DNA of 12,536 bases. Origin: an uncultured Clostridia bacterium (GTDB lineage: Bacteria; Bacillota; Clostridia; Oscillospirales; Acutalibacteraceae). The stretch covers positions 1 to 12,536 of the forward strand of contig CAMFZJ010000028.1 in NCBI GenBank assembly GCA_946004305.1, written 5' to 3'. The translations under genes and the position numbers were made by a program. Each line of letters begins with the position of its first letter. Position 1 is the stretch's first letter. The notes beneath the pieces were generated by a model, which had not been told where the DNA came from, ran no database searches, and saw only the letters and a list, made by a program, of their open reading frames with translations. Below, in pieces: positions 1 to 7,162 of this stretch.

Positions 1-43
1 TTCCTCTACGTCTCGTGGGCTCGGAGATGTGTATAAGAGACAG
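1..43 (+). other. Illumina Nextera (Tn5) adapter left on the contig end
   Basis: This stretch is synthetic. Bases 25-43 are the 19-base Tn5 mosaic end AGATGTGTATAAGAGACAG. Bases 10-24 are the Nextera read-2 extension GTCTCGTGGGCTCGG. Bases 2-9 (TCCTCTAC) match, from memory, the i7 index of Nextera primer N712, and base 1 fits the last base of the P7 flow-cell sequence. Genomic sequence starts at base 44, 19 bases before the stop codon of the first gene, so the contig really begins there. Confidence 0.97.
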
Positions 44-62
44 CTTCTATATAAATGGATAA

Positions 63-3000
63 TTAAGCGGCCTCAGCTGATTCAGCAATTGCTTCCATAC
101 ATTCTACGTTAAGGGTGTTTACGGTAGGGTTGTAAACAAATTTAAGAACATATCCCGCTTGCATACCCTTTACTGTAATACTTTTACCTCTTGAGGAGGA
201 TGCTACAAGAGTGTAGTTATTTGTAACTCCTGCTCCAAATGTAAAATTGGTGCTTGCAGAAACACAATTATATTTTGCCGAAGAAACATCGTATACATTA
301 AGGCTGATATCATCAGCATTTTTCGCTGTAAAATACAATACATATGTGCCGTCAGTCTGTGGTGTGAAATATGTATCAGTATAACCCCAGCCGTGGTCTG
401 TACCGTTGTAATATTTCAAAGCATAATGAGTATCATCACCCACCTGCCGGGTTGTTACAGGGGCGACTGTAGGAGCAACAGAACTTGTGTAACTAAATGA
501 ACCTACTGTAAGATGTCCCTTACTGTCTGAACCGCCGTCAAGGTAGAAGCAATTGCCCTCATAGGAGCTTAGTACAATATCTACGGTCTGGTCTGAGCCA
601 TTGTTAAATACTACATTTGAATACTGTCCGGCGTACTCAAACTTTATTCCGTAAACATCGTGGCCGTTGTTTGTACCGACTTTCTGAATTTCTACACCCG
701 GCCATTCAGCGTTTGAGGATGAAGTCCAGGCATAGCAGTTGACCTTTGACCAGTTGTTTGTGTTTTCAAAATAATATGTATCTCCAACAGGAACAACTAC
801 CGGTGTACCAATGTGTTCTGCGATTTCATTAAGGTCTGCAATTAATGATTCAAATGTGGTAATTACGCTTGAGTCAGCAGTTGTCTGATTCTTGTACTGA
901 TAATAATACTTCTTCAGAACCTGATACTGGTCATAGGAAGCAAATGTGTATTTTGAATCAAGATGTGATTTTACTGTTGCAAGCTCATCAGCAAGGGTAC
1001 TTGCAGATACCGGATTAATGATAGGTTTATCTTCACTTGTTCTAAGGGACATTACCACAGCATTTCCCTCTGTATCAGCAGGCTTTTCTATAGTCTTGCC
1101 GGACGCAACAGGATTAGCTGCAAAACTATCTATCAGGTTTGCTACAAGTCTTTGAATGGTTGTTGCATCAGAAACATTTACTAAGCCGTCAGAGTTCACA
1201 TCAGCTAAAGCTTTCTGTGCAGATGTAAGTGAAATAAGCTGCGCAGAGTATCTTTGAATCATTGTAGCGTCAGAAACATTTACCAATCCGTCATTATTAA
1301 CGTCACCTAATTCAGCTACCGGTGTTGTTTCGGAAGGCTCAGTAGGTTCGTCATAAGTCCATACAGAAGCTGTTACAGGAACCGACTTGCTGTTTACGGT
1401 AGTTGACGGTGTAAAAAAGTTATTAGTACCGTCAAGGGTAATATCTTTTGTCTGATAATTATTTCCTGCGTTGTTCCAGATAATCTTTGTGTGGCTTACA
1501 GGAACACTGCAATAGTAAAGGTCAACTCCCTGCTCGTTGGTACCGTAATATTTAGCAACATATCCGGGCCATGTGCAGGATGTTATGTCAGAATCTGACC
1601 AGCTATAGCAGTTTACATTTTTCCACTTAAGTGTATTTGCAAAGTAATAACGCTTAGTTTCTGTACCTACAGGGATGGTTGAGCCGGTAGCGGCAGTTTC
1701 TGCTCCCTGTGTAACTGTTTCAATTAAGCTTGTAGGGTTTGTTTCACCTGGAATTGATGTTCTCGAACCCTCCATAATATATGAATATGCAGGATAAATA
1801 AGCTCATCAGTTAGGTTTGCGCCATAATATACTACCTGATTTTCGTAGGTTTCAACATAGTAGCCCTGTGAGTTTCTTCCTGCACCACCGTTGTAATCAA
1901 GGGAAGTAGCGGAACCTGAAGCCCAAGTTGTACCTGCAACAGCAGGGTTATGAATCATATGGCAGGCTGTTCCGTTTTCGTTGGAATAGTTGTAATTCAT
2001 CTCAAGGTCTTCGTGAGTATGTCCTGACATCCAAATAAGCTTTGGATACTGTTTTAGCAGGGCTTTAAACTGAACAGTTGATGTGTACTGCTCACTTAAA
2101 TGAGCTTTGTAGTAAGGATTGCTCATTCTGTCGCCTGCACCGAAGCCCTTAATTGGTGAATGTTCAATAATATAGATATTAACACCGGTGCCGTAATATT
2201 TACTTAGCAAGCCTGAAAGCCAGCTCATCTGCGCAGCGGAAAACTCATCGCAGGAGCTGGGGTTTCCGTTATATTCAAGAGCCATAAATATAAAGATATC
2301 CCCTGTTGTCTTTTCTTTTACATAATAGTAAGGCTTGTTTGCGTCAAAGCTTGCAATTGTGTTGTCTGTACCTGAGGCTCTTACAAAGTTAGTATTACCC
2401 TTTGTAGGGCTATCCTTTAAGTCATGGTTGCCGTTAGATTCCCAAACAGGATTTACATAGTCGGAGTCAGCAAGGATTTTTTCATATCTTTCCCATTCTG
2501 CTGTTCTGCCGAAGCTAACCGAGTCGCCGGAGGTTACGATAAAATCCGTTCCTTTGTCAACACCGAACTTTAATGCCTGGGCAAAGTTTTTCGGAGCATT
2601 ATAAAAGTAGTTATCGTCTGCAATATGGATATCTGAGTAAGAGTTAAACTTATAAAGAAGCTTACCTGAGGCGGTATTCAGCTGTTTTGAAACAGGAATT
2701 GAATATACAGCCTTTGCGTTTGCTACAGTTTTGTCAGAGGTTGTTGTAGCAATCACCTTAGTTGCCCCTGCCGGAATAGCAGTATGATAGCCAAAAGTAA
2801 AGCTTGCGCTGCCGCCGGCTGTTACTGCAAGAGAAGAAATCTCGTAGTATCCGTCAAGTGCTTTTGTGTCATCAGCCCAATAGATGTGGTATGTTCCGGC
2901 AGTATCGGAGCTGAGAGTAATTGTACCCTGAGCATAACCGGAAGTATCCTTGTCATTTCCGCTGAATAAATAACTTAGGTTCGTGCCTTCTACGGCTGAT

Positions 3001-3095
3001 ACTGTCATATTAAACATTGACAAGGCTGAAATTAACAAGGTTAATGTCAGCAATACAGCCATAGATTTTTTCACGGTTTTTTTCATTAATTTCAT
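63..3095 (-). CDS. secreted calcineurin-like phosphoesterase with dockerin and two CBM26-like starch-binding modules
   Basis: The product is a 1010-residue exported protein. Residues 1-34 form a Sec signal peptide (KK-rich start, hydrophobic core, VSA-V cleavage site). A beta-rich domain spans about 38-140. The metallophosphoesterase domain spans about 145-435 with a full dinuclear-metal set: D155/H157 (SDIH), D191 (SGD), N223-H224 (GNHD), H312, and H359/H361 (GHTH). Two related CBM26-like modules lie at about 482-572 and 773-862, each with YYF-N, VNCY-W, WPG and a WNN or FNN motif. Between them are a Thr/Pro linker (583-592), a type I dockerin (596-657) and a helical segment (695-760). An unrecognised beta-rich module (885-1000) ends the protein. 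The likely role is a phosphatase held on starch or in an amylosome-type complex; its substrate is unknown. The ATG at 3095 is chosen because AGAAGGG lies just upstream. The further in-frame ATG at 3140 overlaps the predicted -10 box. Confidence 0.9.
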   Translation of the reverse strand: MKLMKKTVKKSMAVLLTLTLLISALSMFNMTVSAVEGTNLSYLFSGNDKDTSGYAQGTITLSSDTAGTYHIYWADDTKALDGYYEISSLAVTAGGSASFTFGYHTAIPAGATKVIATTTSDKTVANAKAVYSIPVSKQLNTASGKLLYKFNSYSDIHIADDNYFYNAPKNFAQALKFGVDKGTDFIVTSGDSVSFGRTAEWERYEKILADSDYVNPVWESNGNHDLKDSPTKGNTNFVRASGTDNTIASFDANKPYYYVKEKTTGDIFIFMALEYNGNPSSCDEFSAAQMSWLSGLLSKYYGTGVNIYIIEHSPIKGFGAGDRMSNPYYKAHLSEQYTSTVQFKALLKQYPKLIWMSGHTHEDLEMNYNYSNENGTACHMIHNPAVAGTTWASGSATSLDYNGGAGRNSQGYYVETYENQVVYYGANLTDELIYPAYSYIMEGSRTSIPGETNPTSLIETVTQGAETAATGSTIPVGTETKRYYFANTLKWKNVNCYSWSDSDITSCTWPGYVAKYYGTNEQGVDLYYCSVPVSHTKIIWNNAGNNYQTKDITLDGTNNFFTPSTTVNSKSVPVTASVWTYDEPTEPSETTPVAELGDVNNDGLVNVSDATMIQRYSAQLISLTSAQKALADVNSDGLVNVSDATTIQRLVANLIDSFAANPVASGKTIEKPADTEGNAVVMSLRTSEDKPIINPVSASTLADELATVKSHLDSKYTFASYDQYQVLKKYYYQYKNQTTADSSVITTFESLIADLNEIAEHIGTPVVVPVGDTYYFENTNNWSKVNCYAWTSSSNAEWPGVEIQKVGTNNGHDVYGIKFEYAGQYSNVVFNNGSDQTVDIVLSSYEGNCFYLDGGSDSKGHLTVGSFSYTSSVAPTVAPVTTRQVGDDTHYALKYYNGTDHGWGYTDTYFTPQTDGTYVLYFTAKNADDISLNVYDVSSAKYNCVSASTNFTFGAGVTNNYTLVASSSRGKSITVKGMQAGYVLKFVYNPTVNTLNVECMEAIAESAEAA
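1125..1310 (-). repeat. type I dockerin, two near-identical calcium-binding repeats
   Basis: Residues 596-657 of the phosphoesterase hold two EF-hand-like loops, DVNNDGLVNVSD (598-609) and DVNSDGLVNVSD (632-643). Each is followed by AT-[MT]-IQR and a short helix, as in type I dockerins that bind cohesins. The Ca ligand positions (D1, N3, D5, D12) are intact in both. The copies are also very similar as DNA (around 1160-1200 and 1262-1302). The partner scaffoldin is not in this window. Confidence 0.93.
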
Positions 3096-3138
3096 AAAAA
3101 GCCCTTCTTCATCATTATTAGCATTATGCCATATACAC

Positions 3139-3167
3139 ATTATATATCTAAAAAATAAATCTGTATA
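3139..3167 (-). promoter_or_regulatory. predicted sigma-A promoter of the phosphoesterase gene
   Basis: On the minus strand there is a perfect TATAAT (3139-3144), preceded after a 17-base spacer by TATACA (3162-3167), which matches four of six bases of the -35 consensus. Transcription would start near 3132, leaving a leader of about 37 bases before the ATG at 3095. This supports the trimmed start, because the alternative ATG at 3140 would lie upstream of the transcript. Confidence 0.55.
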
Positions 3168-3168
3168 G

Positions 3169-3240
3169 CAAAAAAGTGCTAAAATTATTGTTAAATTTTA
3201 ATGTTTAGAGTAAAATTTAACAATAAATAGCACTCGTTTT
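3169..3240 (-). terminator. long AT-rich hairpin with T-run, probable terminator of the CHAP-protein gene
   Basis: A 16-base perfect inverted repeat (3185-3200 with 3211-3226, loop 3201-3210) is extended, across a small asymmetric internal loop, by a 7-base outer stem AGTGCTA/TAGCACT (3175-3181 with 3228-3234). On the minus strand the hairpin ends in six T residues (3174-3169), as in an intrinsic terminator, and it starts about 63 bases after the stop of the upstream gene. The stem is unusually long and AT-rich. Because it abuts the -35 box of the next gene, it could instead be a protein-binding site. Confidence 0.5.
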
Positions 3241-3297
3241 TGTAAATATTTACCTTTTGTGTAATTATATAATTGCATAATATATGCTTAAATATGT

Positions 3298-5502
3298 TTA
3301 CGGCTTTACTACCTTTACTTTACAGGACATCAGAACACCGTCTGCTTTTGCATAAATTGTCGTAGTTCCTGCCTTTATTCCTTTGACTACTCCCTTTGAA
3401 TTAACTTTAGCGATAGTTTTGTCCTTGCTTTTCCATTTGACTGTACCGCTTGAATGCATAACCTTCAGGATTTTTTTGGTGCCTTCGTAAAGGCTTTTCT
3501 TAGTTGCAGACAACACAGGGTCATAAACCTTTACAACACAGTACATTTTTATCCCGTTACGTTTTGCAGCAATTTTCGCTTTACCGTATGAAATTCCTTT
3601 TATAGTTCCGTTTTTATCGATTTTTACAATGTTTTTGTCAGAGCTTTTCCATTTAATTTCACCGTTACCGCCTTTTACTTTTAGGGACGCAGTATTTGCT
3701 TTTACAATGCTCAGCTCAGATTTTGAAAGCACAGGGTTTATTACAACAATTTTACACTTAAGCTTTACATCCTTATTAGTAGCATAAACATACGTCTTGC
3801 CTGCTTTTTTAGCTGTTACAACTCCCTTGGAGTCAACCTTTGCAATAGACGCATCCTTGCTGGAATACATAACTGTTCCGCTTGCAGAGCGAACATCAAG
3901 GGTGTATTGATTTTTAAGATAAACCTTCTTTGCTGTTACCGCCAAAAATGCACGCTTTTTATAAACCTTTCCATTAATGGAACCGCTTACATACTTGCAC
4001 TTATTGATAATAACCCAGCCTGTTTTACCGTTATATTTAGTTTTACCCCAGGTATATGTATCGGAATAAACCACCTGGGTAACCTTTAAGGCTGTATTGT
4101 TGGGAATAAGTACAATCTTACTGCCCTTGGCTTCTTTATAAAGATATGCACTTTTGCTGTTTACAGTAAAGTTTTCATAAGTTGTAGGTTCTTTTGTAAC
4201 TGTAACCGTACATTTTAAGGTCACATCTCCAACCGTTGCAGTAATTGTGGCTTCACCTTTGGCAATTCCGGTAACATTGCCGTCTTCTGTAACCTTTGCG
4301 ATAGTATTATCAGATGATTCCCAAACAACATCGCCCTTAACTCCGGTTAAGGAAAGCTTGTACTCATCTCCAATACACACAGAAACAGCCTTTTTATTAA
4401 TCTGCGGTGTTGCAACTGTTATTTTGCATTTTGCAGTACCTGTCTGAGTTTTACACTTAATAGTAGCATTTCCGGAAGAAACTGCTTTAATTCTTCCCTT
4501 TTTGGTTACTGTAGCAACATTACTGTCAGTTGTTGAGTATGTTACCCCCAGTCCGTTTGTTACTGCAAGCTTTTTAGTTGCACCAACATCAAGGGTTGCG
4601 GTTTTAGGTGAAACACTTGGCGGCATCTGATAGTAAACTCCTCCAATACTGCCTCTTATGTAAGTACAGTAATCTAAAGCACACCAACCCTCTTTACCGC
4701 TGTACTTTGTAAATCCCCAAAAATAATCTCCGCTTTTCTTAAACTCAGTAACATTCAGAATTGTTCCCATTGGCACAAGCTTATATCTTTCCGAGCTTGT
4801 GGAATAGCTTGCACGGAGAGAAAGCGAGTCGGCGTCAGTCACCTGCCACTCCTCGTATGTATCCGGCTCTTCTTCAGGTTCTTCTGTAACAGTACCTTCA
4901 TAATTTGGTGAACCGTAACCTATTACATAGCTGCTTTTTAGTGTTCTTGAGGAGTTTGTTTTAAATTCACAAGCCTTTCCGTTTGTGGAATTTCCCTCAA
5001 TAACATTAAGAAAAGAACCATTTACACCTACAACAATACCTGTATGGTCAGAAAGGTTTGAACTTCCTCCGTTACGATAGAAAACAATATCTCCCTTTTT
5101 AGGTGTGTAAGAACCGCCGTAGTATTGACTGTCGTGCCACAAGCCCTGAGCTTTAAACCAGTTAACCCCAACTCCGCAGGAAGCGTATTTAAGCAGAGTT
5201 GTTTGGGGTATTCCTGCCTGATTTGCACACCAGCTTACAAACATTGCACACCATGGCTGATTAACAAAAACCTGGTTGTACCAATATCCGTATTTTGTAC
5301 CGGCAGAATTCTCCTTATAGCCAACCTGAGTTTTTGCAACACCCACAATATCGTCAGCCCCCACTCCTGTGTTTACATATGTGTTAGGGTGGGTTTTGGG
5401 GTAGGACTCAGCCTTGACAACAGGAGTACCTATAAATACGGATGTAATCAACAGCATTATTACAAGAACAAGGGCTGTAGTATTTTTGGTAATTATTCTC
5501 AT
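3298..5502 (-). CDS. secreted CHAP-domain cell-wall hydrolase with SH3-like and Big_2 repeats
   Basis: The product has 734 residues. A signal peptide ends near VVKA-ES (residue 31). A CHAP domain (about 50-197) carries the expected Cys85 (PWCAMF), His153 (SDHTG) and Glu169/Asn171 (VIEGN). CHAP enzymes act on peptidoglycan as amidases or endopeptidases. After an acidic EEPEEEP linker come an SH3-like domain (218-291), two Big_2 domains (about 295-362 and 365-436), a second SH3-like domain (441-516) and three more Big_2 domains (518-586, 589-658, 660-732). The last third is rich in lysine, which may favour binding to anionic wall polymers (inference). No LPXTG motif or dockerin is seen. The ATG at 5502 is chosen because GAGG lies nine bases upstream; an in-frame TTG at 5517 overlaps that site. 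The gene is transcribed divergently from the MBOAT operon. Confidence 0.9.
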   Translation of the reverse strand: MRIITKNTTALVLVIMLLITSVFIGTPVVKAESYPKTHPNTYVNTGVGADDIVGVAKTQVGYKENSAGTKYGYWYNQVFVNQPWCAMFVSWCANQAGIPQTTLLKYASCGVGVNWFKAQGLWHDSQYYGGSYTPKKGDIVFYRNGGSSNLSDHTGIVVGVNGSFLNVIEGNSTNGKACEFKTNSSRTLKSSYVIGYGSPNYEGTVTEEPEEEPDTYEEWQVTDADSLSLRASYSTSSERYKLVPMGTILNVTEFKKSGDYFWGFTKYSGKEGWCALDYCTYIRGSIGGVYYQMPPSVSPKTATLDVGATKKLAVTNGLGVTYSTTDSNVATVTKKGRIKAVSSGNATIKCKTQTGTAKCKITVATPQINKKAVSVCIGDEYKLSLTGVKGDVVWESSDNTIAKVTEDGNVTGIAKGEATITATVGDVTLKCTVTVTKEPTTYENFTVNSKSAYLYKEAKGSKIVLIPNNTALKVTQVVYSDTYTWGKTKYNGKTGWVIINKCKYVSGSINGKVYKKRAFLAVTAKKVYLKNQYTLDVRSASGTVMYSSKDASIAKVDSKGVVTAKKAGKTYVYATNKDVKLKCKIVVINPVLSKSELSIVKANTASLKVKGGNGEIKWKSSDKNIVKIDKNGTIKGISYGKAKIAAKRNGIKMYCVVKVYDPVLSATKKSLYEGTKKILKVMHSSGTVKWKSKDKTIAKVNSKGVVKGIKAGTTTIYAKADGVLMSCKVKVVKP

Positions 5503-5607
5503 ATTTTCAAACCTCAAAACTTGTTAATCTCAAAAATCATTATTCATATTACAATTATTATCACAATTAGTTTTATCCTTTAAATAAACCACTCAATAGT
5601 TAAAAAT

Positions 5608-5636
5608 ATTATATCATAATTCGACACCTAGGTCAA
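5608..5636 (-). promoter_or_regulatory. sigma-A promoter of the CHAP-protein gene
   Basis: On the minus strand TTGACC (5631-5636) and a perfect TATAAT (5608-5613) are separated by exactly 17 bases. The start site should lie near 5601, giving an AT-rich leader of about 98 bases in which I see no riboswitch-like structure. Confidence 0.8.
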
Positions 5637-5681
5637 CTGATGAACAGCCGGTAAATATTTCAAAAACCCCTAAACAAATCA

Positions 5682-5710
5682 TTGACTACCTCTATAAAAA
5701 AATATATAAT
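5682..5710 (+). promoter_or_regulatory. sigma-A promoter of the MBOAT-DHHW operon
   Basis: TTGACT (5682-5687) and TATAAT (5705-5710) are separated by exactly 17 bases, near consensus. Transcription would start near 5717, about 30 bases before the ATG at 5748. Its -35 box lies 45 bases from the -35 box of the opposing promoter. Confidence 0.85.
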
Positions 5711-5747
5711 GATGGTTGTGTTACAAATTATTGAAAGGAGAATGTAT

Positions 5748-7142
5748 ATGGTTTTTTCAAGAGGCATATTTTTATTTGCATATTTGCCGGCTGTTTTGCT
5801 CATATATTATCTGGTTCCGCGAAAAGCCAGAAATATTTTTCTTTTCTTTGCTAATTTGGTATTCTACGGCTGGGGCGAACCTATAATGGTTCTCCTTATG
5901 CTTGTATCAATTGTAATAAATTATATTGGCGGATATTTTGTTGAAAAATTCAAGCCTGACAAAGGCAAAGCAAAAATTCCCCTTGTGCTGACAATTATTG
6001 CAGATATTGGTATTCTTGCATTTTTCAAATATATCGGTTTGCTTATCAGCACATTGAATTTACTGCCATTCCTTAACCTGCCCATAATTGAAGTTTCACT
6101 TCCCATAGGTATCAGCTTCTACACTTTCCAGACAATGAGCTATGTTATTGACGTTTACCGTGATGACGCTCCTGTGTCAAAAAGTCTGATAAACTTTGGT
6201 ACATACGTTGCACTTTTTCCTCAGCTGATTGCAGGCCCTATTGTTAGATACAAAGACGTTTCTGAGCAAATTCAACACAGAACAGAAACCTTGGAGCAGT
6301 TCAACAAAGGCGTAAAACTGTTTTTGGTAGGTCTTGCTAAAAAGGTAATTATCGCTGACCAAATGGGAGCTATGTGGAGTAATATGCTTGCTACAACTTC
6401 CCCAAACGGAATTTTAGGCAATTGGGTTGGAATTACAGGATACACCCTACAGATTTATTTTGATTTTTCCGGCTACAGCGATATGGCCTGCGGTCTTGGA
6501 AATATGCTGGGGTTTGAGTTTCTTAAAAACTTTAACTATCCTTACATTTCAAAATCTATTACCGAGTTTTGGAGAAGGTGGCATATTTCCCTTTCCACTT
6601 GGTTTAGAGAATATGTTTACATTCCTTTGGGAGGAAACCGCAAAGGTGTTCCCCGTCAGATTATTAATCTGCTTATTGTGTGGTTCTGCACAGGCTTATG
6701 GCACGGTGCCTCATACAATTTTATTTTGTGGGGTATGTACTACGGCATCATCCTTATTATTGAAAAGTTTGTACTTAGAAAACTACTTGATAAACTGCCG
6801 TCAGCTATACAGCATCTCTATACTATCTTCATCTTTATGCTGGGATGGGTAATTTTCTACTTTGAAGATATGGGAGAAATGGGCAGTTTCATAGTAAGTC
6901 TGTTTACTCTTGAAAACGGAATTATCAGTCAGCAGGCACTAACAATTACCTTGCATAATCTACCGCTGATTATTGTTGCAATCATCGCAAGCACTCCTCT
7001 CGGCGCAACCTTATACAACAAAGTTAAAGACAGAAACTACATTTGGATTTTGGAATCAGTTTACACCCTTGCAGTAATGATAATTGTTGTAGCTGCTATT
7101 ATTAACCAAAGCTACAGCCCATTCCTGTATTTCAGATTCTAA
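5748..7142 (+). CDS. MBOAT-family membrane O-acyltransferase (AlgI/DltB-like)
   Basis: The product is a 464-residue polytopic membrane protein of usual family length. MBOAT landmarks in order are FYTFQTMSYVIDVYR (124-138), FPQLIAGPIVRY (157-168), the FDFSGYSDMA segment (238-247), FWRRWHISLSTWFREYVYIP (274-293), LGGNRKG (294-300) and LWHGASYNFILWG (317-329). H319 is the presumed catalytic histidine and lies in the membrane. The family passes acyl groups, usually acetyl, across the membrane to extracellular glycans or wall polymers, usually with an extracytoplasmic SGNH-type partner, and such a partner is the next gene (20 bases on). The ATG at 5748 has AAAGGAG seven bases upstream. The ATG two codons earlier is only one base from that site. 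A far-upstream in-frame TTG at 5682 is the -35 box itself. The acceptor polymer cannot be told from sequence. Confidence 0.93.
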   Translation: MVFSRGIFLFAYLPAVLLIYYLVPRKARNIFLFFANLVFYGWGEPIMVLLMLVSIVINYIGGYFVEKFKPDKGKAKIPLVLTIIADIGILAFFKYIGLLISTLNLLPFLNLPIIEVSLPIGISFYTFQTMSYVIDVYRDDAPVSKSLINFGTYVALFPQLIAGPIVRYKDVSEQIQHRTETLEQFNKGVKLFLVGLAKKVIIADQMGAMWSNMLATTSPNGILGNWVGITGYTLQIYFDFSGYSDMACGLGNMLGFEFLKNFNYPYISKSITEFWRRWHISLSTWFREYVYIPLGGNRKGVPRQIINLLIVWFCTGLWHGASYNFILWGMYYGIILIIEKFVLRKLLDKLPSAIQHLYTIFIFMLGWVIFYFEDMGEMGSFIVSLFTLENGIISQQALTITLHNLPLIIVAIIASTPLGATLYNKVKDRNYIWILESVYTLAVMIIVVAAIINQSYSPFLYFRF

Positions 7143-7162
7143 ACTTAGAAAGGAGCTTTTAT

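Noticed and set aside
3096..3140. N-terminal extension of the phosphoesterase from the ATG at 3140
   Set aside because: It would start inside the -10 box, has no ribosome binding site and puts 15 polar residues before a normal signal peptide.
3175..3234. CIRCE-like heat-shock operator (TAGCACT and AGTGCTA arms)
   Set aside because: CIRCE has TTAGCACTC first and GAGTGCTAA second with a 9-base gap. Here the arms are in the opposite order and about 46 bases apart, so this is the outer stem of the hairpin.
5503..5517. TTG start at 5517 for the CHAP protein
   Set aside because: It overlaps the GAGG that serves the ATG at 5502, and the ATG start gives a typical signal peptide.
5125..5583. 152-codon plus-strand reading frame opposite the start of the CHAP gene
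   Set aside because: It lies antisense to the conserved CHAP domain, has no ribosome binding site, and its product resembles no family.
5682..5747. N-terminal extension of the MBOAT protein from a TTG at 5682
   Set aside because: That TTG is part of the -35 box of a near-consensus promoter, and AAAGGAG is correctly spaced for the ATG at 5748.
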